Of a stretch of 39,058 nt of DNA, positions 27,258 through 37,196 are shown piece by piece. A program made the position numbers and the translations under genes. Numbering within the stretch: position 1 is the first letter of the stretch; each line of letters opens with the position of its first letter. Source of the DNA: Candidatus Parcubacteria bacterium (GTDB lineage: Bacteria > Patescibacteriota > Minisyncoccia > Phycocordibacterales > Zambryskibacteraceae); NCBI GenBank assembly GCA_019661785.1, contig JAIFWP010000002.1, forward strand, positions 1 through 39,058, written 5' to 3'. The notes beneath the pieces are model-generated. The model was not told the DNA's origin. It did no database searches and was given only the letters and a program-made list of their open reading frames with translations.

Positions 27258-30200
27258 TTACAGGACTGGGTCTATGTTCGTAGCGCGCTTCACCTCGTCT
27301 GCGTACTTTATGAAGAGCTCCTTATGCTCCTCTGGGACCTCGTACTGCATGACGTCTCCCGGCTTCAAATCCTTCTCCTTCCTCATCTCTTGGATGCTTC
27401 TTATAATATCTCTCACTCTTCCTTCTTCAATAAGTTCAGGATTGAGGTTCGTGTCGAGAGTGACTCCTTCAATATCCGAGTCCTTAACCTCCTTCACATT
27501 TACCTCGTCCCTTATAAGCTCGGCGTAAGCGCCGTCTAATTTAGCAACGAGTAAGGCGAGGGGCTGGCGTATCTTTATATTGGCCTTCGAACGGGCTTCT
27601 AGAGTCTGCGAGACAATGAGCCTGGTGCGCTCCATATTCTTTATTACCTTCTCATCAACTGCTTTGCCGCTTACCCAGTCACTGAGATGCACGCTTTCGA
27701 CGTCTTCGCTCACTCTCAACTTCTGGAATAGTTCATCGGCATAGAATGGGGCAAAGGGGGCTAGTAGCTTAGACACAGACTTGAGGACGTAGTAAAGAGT
27801 CTGCTTGGCTCCTGCATCTCCATCTTTCAGCCTATCGCGGGAGCGGCGCAAGTACCAAGTAGAAAGGTCATCGATGAAATCTCTTAGAGTTCGCACTGGC
27901 TCAAGGAGCTTGTAGCCGTCGAGCTTCTCAGTCATTGACCCTGCTGTCTCATTGAGACGCGCGAGTATCCACTTATCAAGGATGTGGCGCTCCGAGAGCC
28001 TCATATCCTCTGACTCCAAACTCTTGTCTCTATATAGCTCAAAAAATGCGTAAACATTGTCGAGCAGGTTGAAGACTCTCTTGTTGAGCTCATCGACGGT
28101 CTTTTCGTCGAAATTCTTTGGCTCGCCAGGCTGGTTTACCGAATACATCCAGAGACGCAGAGTGTCTACTCCGTACTTCTCTATCATTTGCCATGGGTCT
28201 ATGACGTTCCCTACGGACTTCGACATCTTTTTGCCCTCCTTATCCAATATGAGGCCGAGGCAGATGGCGTTCTTGAAGGCCCTCCCCTTCTCCATAAGCA
28301 CGCCTACGGCGTGTAATGTGTAGAACCAGCCTCGAGTCTGATCAATTCCCTCAGATATGAAGTCCGCCGGATAACCCGCTCCAGACGCTAGCGACATAGA
28401 GCCCGAGTCGAGCCAGACGTCCATGACTTCCTTCACTCTCCTGTACTCCTTTCCATCTTTCACAAGCACAACATCGTCGATATAAGGCTTGTGCAAGTCG
28501 AGCTCGAAATTATCATTGTGAGGGAGATGGTCTAGCTCAAGCGGGCGCACCTCAGCATTTTCTAGATATACATCCATCGCCTCGGACTCTTTGGCATTGA
28601 AACGTTTGCCCGCGACTATAAGAAGCCAAGCTGGTATCTTGTGCGTCACGATGAGTATCCTCTTGCCTTGGTGCTCCCTATCCAAGCTATCAAGCGCCTG
28701 ACCGAGACGGCGCTTAGTCTCATCGAAATTCTCTCCGCCTTCGCAGCGACCGCTCCACATGTCTCGAGAGTTCAGGAAGGTATGCATCTCATCCTCTGAC
28801 TTGCCCTCAAAGTCTCCGGCGTCGAACTCTCTCAAGCGCTCGTCAAAGATAATGGAGTCCTTGTCTACTCCCAACTTTTGAGCGGCTATCTCGGCTGTCT
28901 CCTTCGTGCGTGCGAAAGGAGAGGCTACTATGAGGTCTATCTTCTTCAGCTTGCCTGCAGTCTTGGCGGATTGCTCCTTGCCTAGGTCAGAGAGATGATG
29001 GCTGTTCTCAAGGCAAGTGCTTACAATCCTCCTAACATTGTTCTCAGCTTGGCCGTGCCGCATAACGAAGTAGGTATTGCCATTGGTCTTGGCGTATTTC
29101 TTGAGCGTGTCGATAGAGTCGACGACGATTCTATCCTTGCCATCTTCTGTCTGCCACACAGGTAGAGGGGTTCCCCAATAGCGCTCGCGGCTTATAGCCC
29201 AGTCCTTAACTTCTCTTAGCCACTCACCAAAACGTCCTTCCTTGATGTAGCTTGGCTCCCAGTTTATCTTCTCGTTCTCCTTAGTAAGCTTATCGCGCAG
29301 GTCGGACATGCGTATATACCAAGAGTCGCGAGCATAGTAGATAAGCGGTGTCTTGCAGCGCCAACAATGAGGATACGAATGCTTAACATTCTCCTGTTTG
29401 AAGAAAAGATTTCGCACTTTAAGATCGTCGATAATGTCTACGGCTAATGTTGGCTTACCGTTCTCGTCTGCCTCATGAACATACCTTCCAGATAAAAACT
29501 CCGTATTAGATTTTTGATCATTTTGAAGTTTTTGGAAGATTTTGTAGTGACCGTCATCAAGAACTAGGTGATATTTAGGAAGACCAATTTTAGTTCCTAA
29601 CTCAAAATCATCTTGTCCATACATTACTGCCGTGTGGACAATGCCTGTGCCGTCATCGGTGTTAACAAAATCTGCTGCATAAATCTTAAAAGCTTTATCT
29701 TTGCCAGGAATATTGAAGACCGAAATTGAATCAGCCAGATAGTCATATAGAGGCTCGTAAGCCAATCCTACTAGATTTGATCCTTTAATTTCCTCGACAA
29801 TCTCATACCCTGCATTTTCGAAAAAGGAGGTGTTATTTTTTTTATCTAGAAAAATCTTTTTAGAGAGAACATACGTTTCTCCATTTCCGGTAGGTGATGG
29901 GTATTCACCATACTTTCCTGGCCCATTCATTTGTCCAGCAGAATTCTGTCTTATTTTTACGTAATCCATGTTTGTGCCAACCGCCAAAGCCACATTTCCT
30001 GGTAGTGTCCAGGGAGTTGTTGTCCATGCGAGTAAATACGTGTTTTCCTCACCAACTAACTTAAACTTTGCGTACACGGAGAGGTCTTTGACGTCTTCAT
30101 AACCCTGAGCGAGCTCGTGTGAGGATAGAGCTGTCCCGCATCGCGGGCACCACGGCAGGACCTTGTAATCTTTATATAAGAGCTTCCTCTTCTCCACATG

Positions 30201-30686
30201 CGAGATGACGCCCCACACTGACTCTATATATGAGTTGTCGAAGGTGTAGTAAGCATCCTTCAGATTGACCCAGTAGCCAATACGATCAGTAAACCTCTCC
30301 CACTCGCTTATATACTCAAAGACGCTCTCGCGGCATTCTTTATTAAACTTCTCCACCCCATAAGCCTCAATATCCTTCTTCGACTTGAAGCCTAGCTTCT
30401 TCTCTATCTGGAGCTCCACTGGGAGGCCGTGCGTGTCCCATCCAGCTTTGCGAGGCACTCGGTAGCCGCGCATGGTCTTGTAGCGAGGCACGGCATCCTT
30501 GAAGGCCCTTGACTCAAGGTGATGTATGCCCGGCTTGCCATTGGCAGTTGGAGGACCTTCATAGAACACGAAGTCTCCCTTAGGGGATTTCTTATCGAGA
30601 GTCTTCTCGAAGATGTTATTTTCCTTCCAAAATTGTAGAACTTTCTCTTCTCTTTGAGATCTAGAAAGCCCTTTATCTTCAGGCAT
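27258..30686 (-). CDS. ileS: Isoleucyl-tRNA synthetase with an inserted histidine phosphatase domain
   Basis: 1142 aa. ClassI synthetase core with TTTPWTLPGNVAL, KMSKSVGN, DVWLDSGSM and DQTRGWFY. RHGQAENN...SPFARTKETA...REFDAGDFEG...VTH lies in the middle of one ORF. Confidence 0.93.
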   Translation of the reverse strand: MPEDKGLSRSQREEKVLQFWKENNIFEKTLDKKSPKGDFVFYEGPPTANGKPGIHHLESRAFKDAVPRYKTMRGYRVPRKAGWDTHGLPVELQIEKKLGFKSKKDIEAYGVEKFNKECRESVFEYISEWERFTDRIGYWVNLKDAYYTFDNSYIESVWGVISHVEKRKLLYKDYKVLPWCPRCGTALSSHELAQGYEDVKDLSVYAKFKLVGEENTYLLAWTTTPWTLPGNVALAVGTNMDYVKIRQNSAGQMNGPGKYGEYPSPTGNGETYVLSKKIFLDKKNNTSFFENAGYEIVEEIKGSNLVGLAYEPLYDYLADSISVFNIPGKDKAFKIYAADFVNTDDGTGIVHTAVMYGQDDFELGTKIGLPKYHLVLDDGHYKIFQKLQNDQKSNTEFLSGRYVHEADENGKPTLAVDIIDDLKVRNLFFKQENVKHSYPHCWRCKTPLIYYARDSWYIRMSDLRDKLTKENEKINWEPSYIKEGRFGEWLREVKDWAISRERYWGTPLPVWQTEDGKDRIVVDSIDTLKKYAKTNGNTYFVMRHGQAENNVRRIVSTCLENSHHLSDLGKEQSAKTAGKLKKIDLIVASPFARTKETAEIAAQKLGVDKDSIIFDERLREFDAGDFEGKSEDEMHTFLNSRDMWSGRCEGGENFDETKRRLGQALDSLDREHQGKRILIVTHKIPAWLLIVAGKRFNAKESEAMDVYLENAEVRPLELDHLPHNDNFELDLHKPYIDDVVLVKDGKEYRRVKEVMDVWLDSGSMSLASGAGYPADFISEGIDQTRGWFYTLHAVGVLMEKGRAFKNAICLGLILDKEGKKMSKSVGNVIDPWQMIEKYGVDTLRLWMYSVNQPGEPKNFDEKTVDELNKRVFNLLDNVYAFFELYRDKSLESEDMRLSERHILDKWILARLNETAGSMTEKLDGYKLLEPVRTLRDFIDDLSTWYLRRSRDRLKDGDAGAKQTLYYVLKSVSKLLAPFAPFYADELFQKLRVSEDVESVHLSDWVSGKAVDEKVIKNMERTRLIVSQTLEARSKANIKIRQPLALLVAKLDGAYAELIRDEVNVKEVKDSDIEGVTLDTNLNPELIEEGRVRDIIRSIQEMRKEKDLKPGDVMQYEVPEEHKELFIKYADEVKRATNIDPVL

Positions 30687-30727
30687 TGTGGGGTTATCTT
30701 AGCATTTTTGCAGACTTTATAAAAGAA

Positions 30728-30758
30728 ACGGCCGGCCTCGTAATGAGGTCGGCCGTTG
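30728..30758 (-). terminator. Terminator of gmk
   Basis: aacggccggcctc-gtaat-gaggtcggccgtt, then T-rich on the minus strand. Confidence 0.75.
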
Positions 30759-30762
30759 TGGG

Positions 30763-31416
30763 TTAGACTGGCACAGTCTCCCATGTAGCGCTCACGCACT
30801 GGCGCACCAGGGTGGGGTTGTGGTATAGCATCATAGATACGGCGCGCCCCTCGGAAATATCTGCGATGAGATTGTTGAGGAAGGAGGCAGTCTGGTTAAG
30901 GTTCACATTCTTGATGACCCAGTCCGCTTCGCCTGCTTGATGGAGCTCCCCCACGGCCGCGTTCAGGCGAGTCTCGAGTTCTTCCGGCGACTCTCCGCTG
31001 TTCCGCTCCATGAGCCGCTTTCGCAACTCCTCGAGTGAAGGCGGCGCGATGAAGATCATCTGGAACTCAGGGAATCTTGCCTTGAGATGCTTCGCCCCCT
31101 GGACGTCGAGGTCGAAGATGACATCCTTGCCGCTTGAGATAAGCGACTCCAGGTTCGAAAGGAGCGTCCCGTAGAAGTTGCCATGGACTTGCGCCCATTC
31201 AGCGAAGAGACCCCTCTCCACCCAGTTCATGAACTCTGCGCGGATGATGAAGTGGTAATGCTTTCCATCGACTTCACCATCTCTCGGCTTGCGGGTCGTG
31301 CACGAGACAGTGACTCCGAAGTCCTTGAGCTCCCGCACCTTCTCGATCAGCGTGGTTTTGCCCACTGCAGACGGCCCAACTACCATGAAGACTTTGCCCT
31401 GCTTGTCTTGCAACAT
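30763..31416 (-). CDS. gmk: Guanylate kinase
   Basis: 217 aa. VVGPSAVGKTTLIEKV, SCTTRKPRDGEVDGKHYHFI, VIFDLDVQGAKHLK. AGGAG upstream. Confidence 0.93.
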   Translation of the reverse strand: MLQDKQGKVFMVVGPSAVGKTTLIEKVRELKDFGVTVSCTTRKPRDGEVDGKHYHFIIRAEFMNWVERGLFAEWAQVHGNFYGTLLSNLESLISSGKDVIFDLDVQGAKHLKARFPEFQMIFIAPPSLEELRKRLMERNSGESPEELETRLNAAVGELHQAGEADWVIKNVNLNQTASFLNNLIADISEGRAVSMMLYHNPTLVRQCVSATWETVPV

Positions 31417-31473
31417 GTGTCATCTCTCCTGAAAGAAGTCTTCGACTACTCTACAATAATTTCCTACTTATGT

Positions 31474-33048
31474 CTACATTTTCTCTGGCGCTGGCATGCC
31501 GAGCACAGTCAGCCCGTTTTTCATCACTATTTTAAAAGCCTCTACTATGGCTAGTCGGTATGGCGACTCGGCATCGTCAGATATGACCTGCTCGTGCGCA
31601 TAGAAGTTATTGAAGCTCGAAGCAAGCTCAGTAAGATATGTGGTTATGAAATGCGGAGCATACTCCCTTTGTGAGCGTAGGACTATCTCGGGGAATCTGT
31701 ACAAGAGTCTCTCAACCATCCTCACCTCTCCCTGTAGGGCTCCCGCATCGCCCTTCTTGTCCGCCTTCTCAAGCACAGAGTTGGCTCGCGCGTGAGCATA
31801 CTGCAGATACACCCCCGAGTCCCCTTCTGTTGAAACCGACTTATCGACGTCAAAGATGATATCCCCGCCCACGTTCGAGCGCAGTATCATATATTTGATA
31901 GCTCCAACAGCTACAGCCTCATCATCCTTGGTCTTTCCCTTCACCTCGTTTATCAAACTCTCGGCAGATATGACCTCGCCTGTGCGCGAGCTCATCTTGC
32001 CGCTTGGCAAGCGCAGAACGCCGTGCGCGAGATGCATCATTTTATTGCGCCATCGGGGATTTATCTGATTCACTGCTTCTAAGACAACGCGGAAGTAGTC
32101 TGTCTGTTCATTAGCTGTGATGACTATTGATTGGTCCAAGTCCTCAGTCTCGAATTTCTGTTTTGTTAGTCCCAGTTCTTTAGCCTCATAAGTCGGTAGG
32201 CCTTGAGAGTTTATAAAAACGCGAGTATGCAGTTGCGGATTGAATTTCTCAGCGTGGAAGACCACTGCCCCCTCGGACTCATCGAATATCTTGCCCATAT
32301 TATCTTCTACAATCTGCTTGCCTATCGGTGCAGTCTCAGACTCGAAGAAGTAACGGTCGAACTTGGTCCCGAGCTTCTTGTATATCTGCTCAAATTTGTC
32401 CAGTGAGTCCTTCTTCCCCGACTCGTACAATGCATTTAACTCCAGGTCTTTGTGTTCGTAAATTTTCTTATTTAGGTCCTCAATCTCCTGCTTCGCCTGC
32501 TCATCCTCCGTATAAGCCTTAGCGCCAGCTGCGTATGGATTCTCTACTTGCTTCATCATGCCCCATATGGCCTTGGCTACGTGGAGTCCCACATCACCTT
32601 GGTAGTTAGCGCGCTTCACCTCTGCTCCGCTCCACTCAGTCACGCGAGCGACAGCCTCGCCGATAGCATTGCTCATAAGATGTCCTATGTGGAGTTCCTT
32701 AAAGGGGTTCGCGTCCGTGTACTCGACCATGACCTTCTCGCCCTTGAGGCTCTCGTTTCTGCCGAAGTCGCCACCCCTCTTTATTATTCCTTTTATATTC
32801 CCCGCAAAGAATTGGCTAGATAGGTAGAAGTTGATAAATCCAGCCCTCTGCTCGACTCGATCTACCTCCTCTGGCTTGTGGCTCTCTAACCACTCTGCAA
32901 GGTCTTGGGACTTTTTTGAAGTGATGCCCGCATTAGTCGAGTAGTCGCCGAACTCGACACGCGTCGGATGCTCCACGCTAAACTTCGTACCGCTTGCTCC
33001 AAGCTCATTCAGCGCTTTCTCGATTAATTTATATAGCTTCTCTTGCAT
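31474..33048 (-). CDS. argS: Arginyl-tRNA synthetase
   Basis: 524 aa. VEYTDANPFKELHIGHLMSNAIGEAVAR, GDVGLHVAKAIWG, LPSGKMSSRTGEVI. Confidence 0.95.
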   Translation of the reverse strand: MQEKLYKLIEKALNELGASGTKFSVEHPTRVEFGDYSTNAGITSKKSQDLAEWLESHKPEEVDRVEQRAGFINFYLSSQFFAGNIKGIIKRGGDFGRNESLKGEKVMVEYTDANPFKELHIGHLMSNAIGEAVARVTEWSGAEVKRANYQGDVGLHVAKAIWGMMKQVENPYAAGAKAYTEDEQAKQEIEDLNKKIYEHKDLELNALYESGKKDSLDKFEQIYKKLGTKFDRYFFESETAPIGKQIVEDNMGKIFDESEGAVVFHAEKFNPQLHTRVFINSQGLPTYEAKELGLTKQKFETEDLDQSIVITANEQTDYFRVVLEAVNQINPRWRNKMMHLAHGVLRLPSGKMSSRTGEVISAESLINEVKGKTKDDEAVAVGAIKYMILRSNVGGDIIFDVDKSVSTEGDSGVYLQYAHARANSVLEKADKKGDAGALQGEVRMVERLLYRFPEIVLRSQREYAPHFITTYLTELASSFNNFYAHEQVISDDAESPYRLAIVEAFKIVMKNGLTVLGMPAPEKM

Positions 33049-33052
33049 TAAG

Positions 33053-33658
33053 TTATTTGCCCGACTTCTTGTTCTTCACCCACTTGCCAGCTAGAGCCAT
33101 GTGCCAAGCGTTCGGGTCGGACTTCTTTATATCATCCCACATTTTCTTAGCAGTCTTAGTATAGAGCTTGGTAGACCTTACATGGGGCCGATGCTCCTTC
33201 ATCATCCTCTCGGCGGCAGTGTCGCCGATACGCACCATCTCCTTGAGCTCGAGATCAACATCCAGATTGTCGGCATCTTTGACTATCCTTGACTCCAAGG
33301 TCTTCCTCTCCTCGTATTCCTTGAGCAAGGCGGCTGTATCTTTGGCCATGATAGTATCCTCGAACATGTCCTTCTCTGCCTGGTCCTCGTGTCTCACCAC
33401 ATAGCCCCTATGGAGGAAGGCTATGTCCCCTGTCCTCGACTCGCCCATGTCGTGTACAAGCATCATCCTTATGACCTTTGAGACATCTGCTCCCTCAGCG
33501 ATGGCAAGCATCCAAGCTATCATGGTGGCCCTAAAGGTGTGCTCAACGATGTTCTGCACCCTGCCTGAGAGGACTTGCTGCCAGGCTCTGGGGACATTCC
33601 TGAGCGAACCGATCTCGAAAAGCAGGTCTATGTCCCTCTTTGGTTTGTTTGGGGCCAT
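33053..33658 (-). CDS. HD-domain hydrolase (YfbR/HDDC2-like)
   Basis: 201 aa. VEHTFRATMIAWMLA, VHDMGESRTGDI, DADNLDVDLELKEM. Confidence 0.85.
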   Translation of the reverse strand: MAPNKPKRDIDLLFEIGSLRNVPRAWQQVLSGRVQNIVEHTFRATMIAWMLAIAEGADVSKVIRMMLVHDMGESRTGDIAFLHRGYVVRHEDQAEKDMFEDTIMAKDTAALLKEYEERKTLESRIVKDADNLDVDLELKEMVRIGDTAAERMMKEHRPHVRSTKLYTKTAKKMWDDIKKSDPNAWHMALAGKWVKNKKSGK

Positions 33659-34903
33659 TTAATTGAAGGTTTTTGGTATTGGGAATCGCTTAGCCAGAGC
33701 CTTAATCTCTTTGTGGACTCTCTGCTTCAGCTTCTCATCATCTTTATTGCGAAGGACTTCCAAGATGAGCTCGGCCACCCTTTTGCACTCTTTTTCTTTA
33801 AATCCTCTCGTCGTTATCGCCGGAGTGCCAAACCTGATACCCGAAGGGTCCATGGGCTTCCTTGGGTCATCCGCAATCATGTTCATGTTGAGAGTAATGC
33901 CAACCTCATCGAGCACTGTCTGAGCCTCTTTACCGGAAACTCCAAGGGAACTATGTATATCGGCCAGAACGCAATGGTTATCCGTACCTCCGCCGATAAG
34001 CCTGACATTATTGTTCTTGAACACTTCCGCCATGGCCTTGGCATTCTTCACAATTTGAGTTGCATACTTTTTAAACCCAGGTCGGAGCGCTTCGTCGAAG
34101 CAAACTGCTTTAGCTGCAATGTTATGCATCAAGGGTCCGCCTTGTAGGCCTGGGAAGACGCTCTTGTCTATCTTTTTCGCAATCTCTTCGCTCTCTCTTA
34201 CGAGAATCATGCCTCCGCGAGGGCCGCGCAATGTCTTATGGGTAGTTGTAGTAATGATGTCAAAACCATAATCAAACGGGTTTTTGGCTGCCTTGCCGGC
34301 AATAAGCCCCGCAATGTGAGACATGTCAGCCATGGTCAGAGCGCCAACCTCCTTAGCAATATCAACAATCTTTTTATAATTGAGCTCGCGAGTGTAAGCG
34401 GAGAATCCTGCCAAGATTAACTTGGGCTTTTCCTTCTTGGCAACACGGAGCATCTCATCATAATCTATCTCGCCTGTTTCAATATTCTTCATCTTATAGC
34501 GAACGAAGCGGAAGATTTTGCTCACGTGAGTCACGGGATGTCCGTGAGTTAAGTGTCCGCCATGAGAGAGGTCCATGCCAAGCACGGTATCGCCAGGTTC
34601 GAGAAGAGCAAAGTAGGCTGCGATATTGGCTGGTGCACCGGCATGGGGTTGAACATTGGCATACTTACATCCAAATAATTTACAGGCACGTTCAATAGCC
34701 AATAGTTCAACTTGATCTGTATAATCCTGTCCACCATAGTAGCGCTTGCCTGGGTAGCCTTCGGAATATTTATTAGTAAAGACAGACCCGTTAGCGGTCA
34801 AAACATCTTGGGAGACGTAATTCTCGGATGGTATGAGCTCAAGGCCCTCGCGCTGCCTCTTCTCCTCTAGCTTTATTAATTTCTCAACCTTTTTGTCTTT
34901 CAT
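33659..34903 (-). CDS. glyA: Serine hydroxymethyltransferase
   Basis: 414 aa. LELIPSENYVSQDVL, NKYSEGYPGKRYYGG, TTTHKTLRGPRGGMIL. Confidence 0.96.
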   Translation of the reverse strand: MKDKKVEKLIKLEEKRQREGLELIPSENYVSQDVLTANGSVFTNKYSEGYPGKRYYGGQDYTDQVELLAIERACKLFGCKYANVQPHAGAPANIAAYFALLEPGDTVLGMDLSHGGHLTHGHPVTHVSKIFRFVRYKMKNIETGEIDYDEMLRVAKKEKPKLILAGFSAYTRELNYKKIVDIAKEVGALTMADMSHIAGLIAGKAAKNPFDYGFDIITTTTHKTLRGPRGGMILVRESEEIAKKIDKSVFPGLQGGPLMHNIAAKAVCFDEALRPGFKKYATQIVKNAKAMAEVFKNNNVRLIGGGTDNHCVLADIHSSLGVSGKEAQTVLDEVGITLNMNMIADDPRKPMDPSGIRFGTPAITTRGFKEKECKRVAELILEVLRNKDDEKLKQRVHKEIKALAKRFPIPKTFN

Positions 34904-35895
34904 TTCGCTTTCTTTTTATTTTGTAGCTTATCTTTCTTAAAAGTACCAAAACCGCCCGTTACAGATAACTCGGCCTTAATCGGCGGATGAGGATTATACC
35001 CTTCAAGTGTTACATGCTCAGGCCTAAAGTCATCGATACCCCTCACCTTCGAGTGAATCTTTACCCTTGGGAAGGGCTTCGGCTTGCGCTTGAGCTGCTC
35101 CCTTGCCTGGTCTAGATGCTTCTCGTACACATGCACATCGCCGAAGCTGTGTACGAACTCGCCAGGCTTGTAACCAAGTACTTTGGCGATAATCACCGTG
35201 AGCAGCGCATAGCTAGCGATATTGAACGGCACTCCGAGAAAGATATCTGCGCTTCTCTGGTACAGATGCAGCGAGAGCTTTTTATCGATAACATTTATCT
35301 GGAACATGTTATGGCAAATCGGGAAGTATGAGGTATCTTTCCTCTCGGCCATAGTGTAGAGATACTCGGGATTCCAGGAGTTCACAATGGCGTTGTGAGC
35401 ATTGGGGTCATCCTTCAACTCCTCTACGGCCCACTTCAGCTGATCTATGGTCTTGCCTGTGCGAGTCGGCCAATGGCGCCACAGCTCCCCATATATCTTC
35501 GGCAGCACTCCCCACTTCTTAGCAAAGGCCTTGTCGCTCGCAATCTTGCCAATGAACTCCTCTTTGGTCATCTTTTGCGCTTGCTTCGAGCCCTTGTTCT
35601 TTATCTTGTAGATACGATAGGGGTAGTCGTCCCAGATGTGCACGTTGTTGTCTACCAGATACTTAATGTTGTTCTGCCCGGACATGAACCAGTAAAGTTC
35701 CCGCAGAACTCCGTTCCAATAAACCTTCTTTGTAGTAAGGAGAGGCAATCCCTCGGAGAGGTCGAACCTCATTTGCCTGCCGAACAAGCTGTACGAGGCA
35801 TCGCCCGTCCCCCTGTCCACCTTGCGGTCGCCGTCCTTGAGGATTTCTTGGAGCAGATTGAGATACTGCTGTTCGGGGTGTCTATCTTTTGGCAT
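34900..35895 (-). CDS. thyA: Thymidylate synthase ThyA
   Basis: Likely start at the internal ATG near 35895. SYFPICHNMFQINVIDKKLSLHLYQRSADIFLGVPFNIASYALL contains the catalytic Cys region. Confidence 0.95.
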   Translation of the reverse strand: MPKDRHPEQQYLNLLQEILKDGDRKVDRGTGDASYSLFGRQMRFDLSEGLPLLTTKKVYWNGVLRELYWFMSGQNNIKYLVDNNVHIWDDYPYRIYKIKNKGSKQAQKMTKEEFIGKIASDKAFAKKWGVLPKIYGELWRHWPTRTGKTIDQLKWAVEELKDDPNAHNAIVNSWNPEYLYTMAERKDTSYFPICHNMFQINVIDKKLSLHLYQRSADIFLGVPFNIASYALLTVIIAKVLGYKPGEFVHSFGDVHVYEKHLDQAREQLKRKPKPFPRVKIHSKVRGIDDFRPEHVTLEGYNPHPPIKAELSVTGGFGTFKKDKLQNKKKAK

Positions 35896-36451
35896 TTCTT
35901 TTCTTCTTAGTTTTCTTGGGCGGGGCATCGGTCTTCCACTTCTCGTTCACATACTTGGTAGCCACTTTGTAGGTCGTGTCTGGATCAGAGGTCATCTGAG
36001 AGAAGGTCAGTTGCCCCACCGGCATGCCTGGAGTGAGCACTATAGGCACCTCATTAAGGTTGCAGAGCTCGAAGGTAATACGGAGAAAGTGGCCCGGGTT
36101 CACTAACCCTGCGGTGTTATGCACCATGAGTCCGATGCGCGCTAGGCTCGACTTGCCATGAAGCTGTATTAAATACTTGTTGGAGCCGAAGTAGTCCTCA
36201 GATATGCCGAGGATGCTGACTCCAGGATGGAGGATGAAGGTCTCTCCCTTTTTGAGCACTATCTCACGCATCTTGGCGTACTGCTTTTTGACCGGGTCTA
36301 TGGCGCCAATGCTCGACGACTCAGTGAGCATGAACCTGTTGCCTAAGAGGATGTCATAGCTTGCGGGCTGAAGCCTCTTCACATCGAAGTCAGAGAGTAC
36401 TATGTCGCCCGACTTAACCGCCTTCTTTATATATGTATCAGATAAGAACAT
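35882..36451 (-). CDS. dcd: dCTP deaminase
   Basis: 189 aa. LQPASYDILLGNRFML, LHGKSSLARIGLMVHNTAGLVNPGHFLRITFELCN. Confidence 0.9.
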   Translation of the reverse strand: MFLSDTYIKKAVKSGDIVLSDFDVKRLQPASYDILLGNRFMLTESSSIGAIDPVKKQYAKMREIVLKKGETFILHPGVSILGISEDYFGSNKYLIQLHGKSSLARIGLMVHNTAGLVNPGHFLRITFELCNLNEVPIVLTPGMPVGQLTFSQMTSDPDTTYKVATKYVNEKWKTDAPPKKTKKKRNAKR

Positions 36452-36464
36452 GTTACTCGCGATT

Positions 36465-37133
36465 TTATTTTATAGTAAATACCTTTTCTGTCCCGTAATA
36501 ATCCCTCCAGTTCTGGTTGTAATGCTTGAACATCCTCTCGAGCCTGTCTTGAGGCAATTCAACAACTCCGAACTCGCCCATGAGAGCATGAATCTCCTTT
36601 TTGAGCGTGTCCGCCTGTGCGGCGTCCTTCCCCATCTTCTCAAACTCGGCAAGGTAGCCGTAGCCCGCATTCTTGTCGAGGCATACATGCGCATCACCAA
36701 GCTCATACTCCTCTCTCTCACGCGACCATTTAGCCTGGTACTCGAGCCCGGCCTGAAGAAGGAGCTGGTCTAGCTCGGCAAGACTCATGTCCATGGCCGA
36801 CTCGAACTCCATCCTCGAGACGCCGTTTGCGCTCGTGTCGTCGCCGACTGAAGCCTTCACCACTAGGAGTACCTTGCCATCCGCATTGCGAGTGCGGACG
36901 GATACGTCTTTGGGATTCTCTAGTATCTTATCGAATGACTCTCTCTTATCTACAGGAATATGCGGCGCCAGAGCCTGTTTGAATCTAGGCGCATCAGTGA
37001 GCACGAAGTAGTGGTTAAGCTGCTTATTCTCGCCTATGAGCTTGGCTCCCCTGGCTAGAACCGCGGTGCGCAGCTTATCTGCATTCTCTTTGCTCCCCAA
37101 TAAACTCTTAACTTCTATTTCATATTGGGACAT
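36465..37133 (-). CDS. CYTH-domain protein (class IV adenylate cyclase/thiamine-triphosphatase-like)
   Basis: 222 aa. N-terminal YEIEVKS (ExExK) and VSVRTRNADGKVLLVVKAS. Confidence 0.82.
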   Translation of the reverse strand: MSQYEIEVKSLLGSKENADKLRTAVLARGAKLIGENKQLNHYFVLTDAPRFKQALAPHIPVDKRESFDKILENPKDVSVRTRNADGKVLLVVKASVGDDTSANGVSRMEFESAMDMSLAELDQLLLQAGLEYQAKWSREREEYELGDAHVCLDKNAGYGYLAEFEKMGKDAAQADTLKKEIHALMGEFGVVELPQDRLERMFKHYNQNWRDYYGTEKVFTIK

Positions 37134-37196
37134 TGCAAGAGAAATAATCGTATATAATCAGTGCCTGTTAGTGGCCCAAGTATAACAACTACAGAG

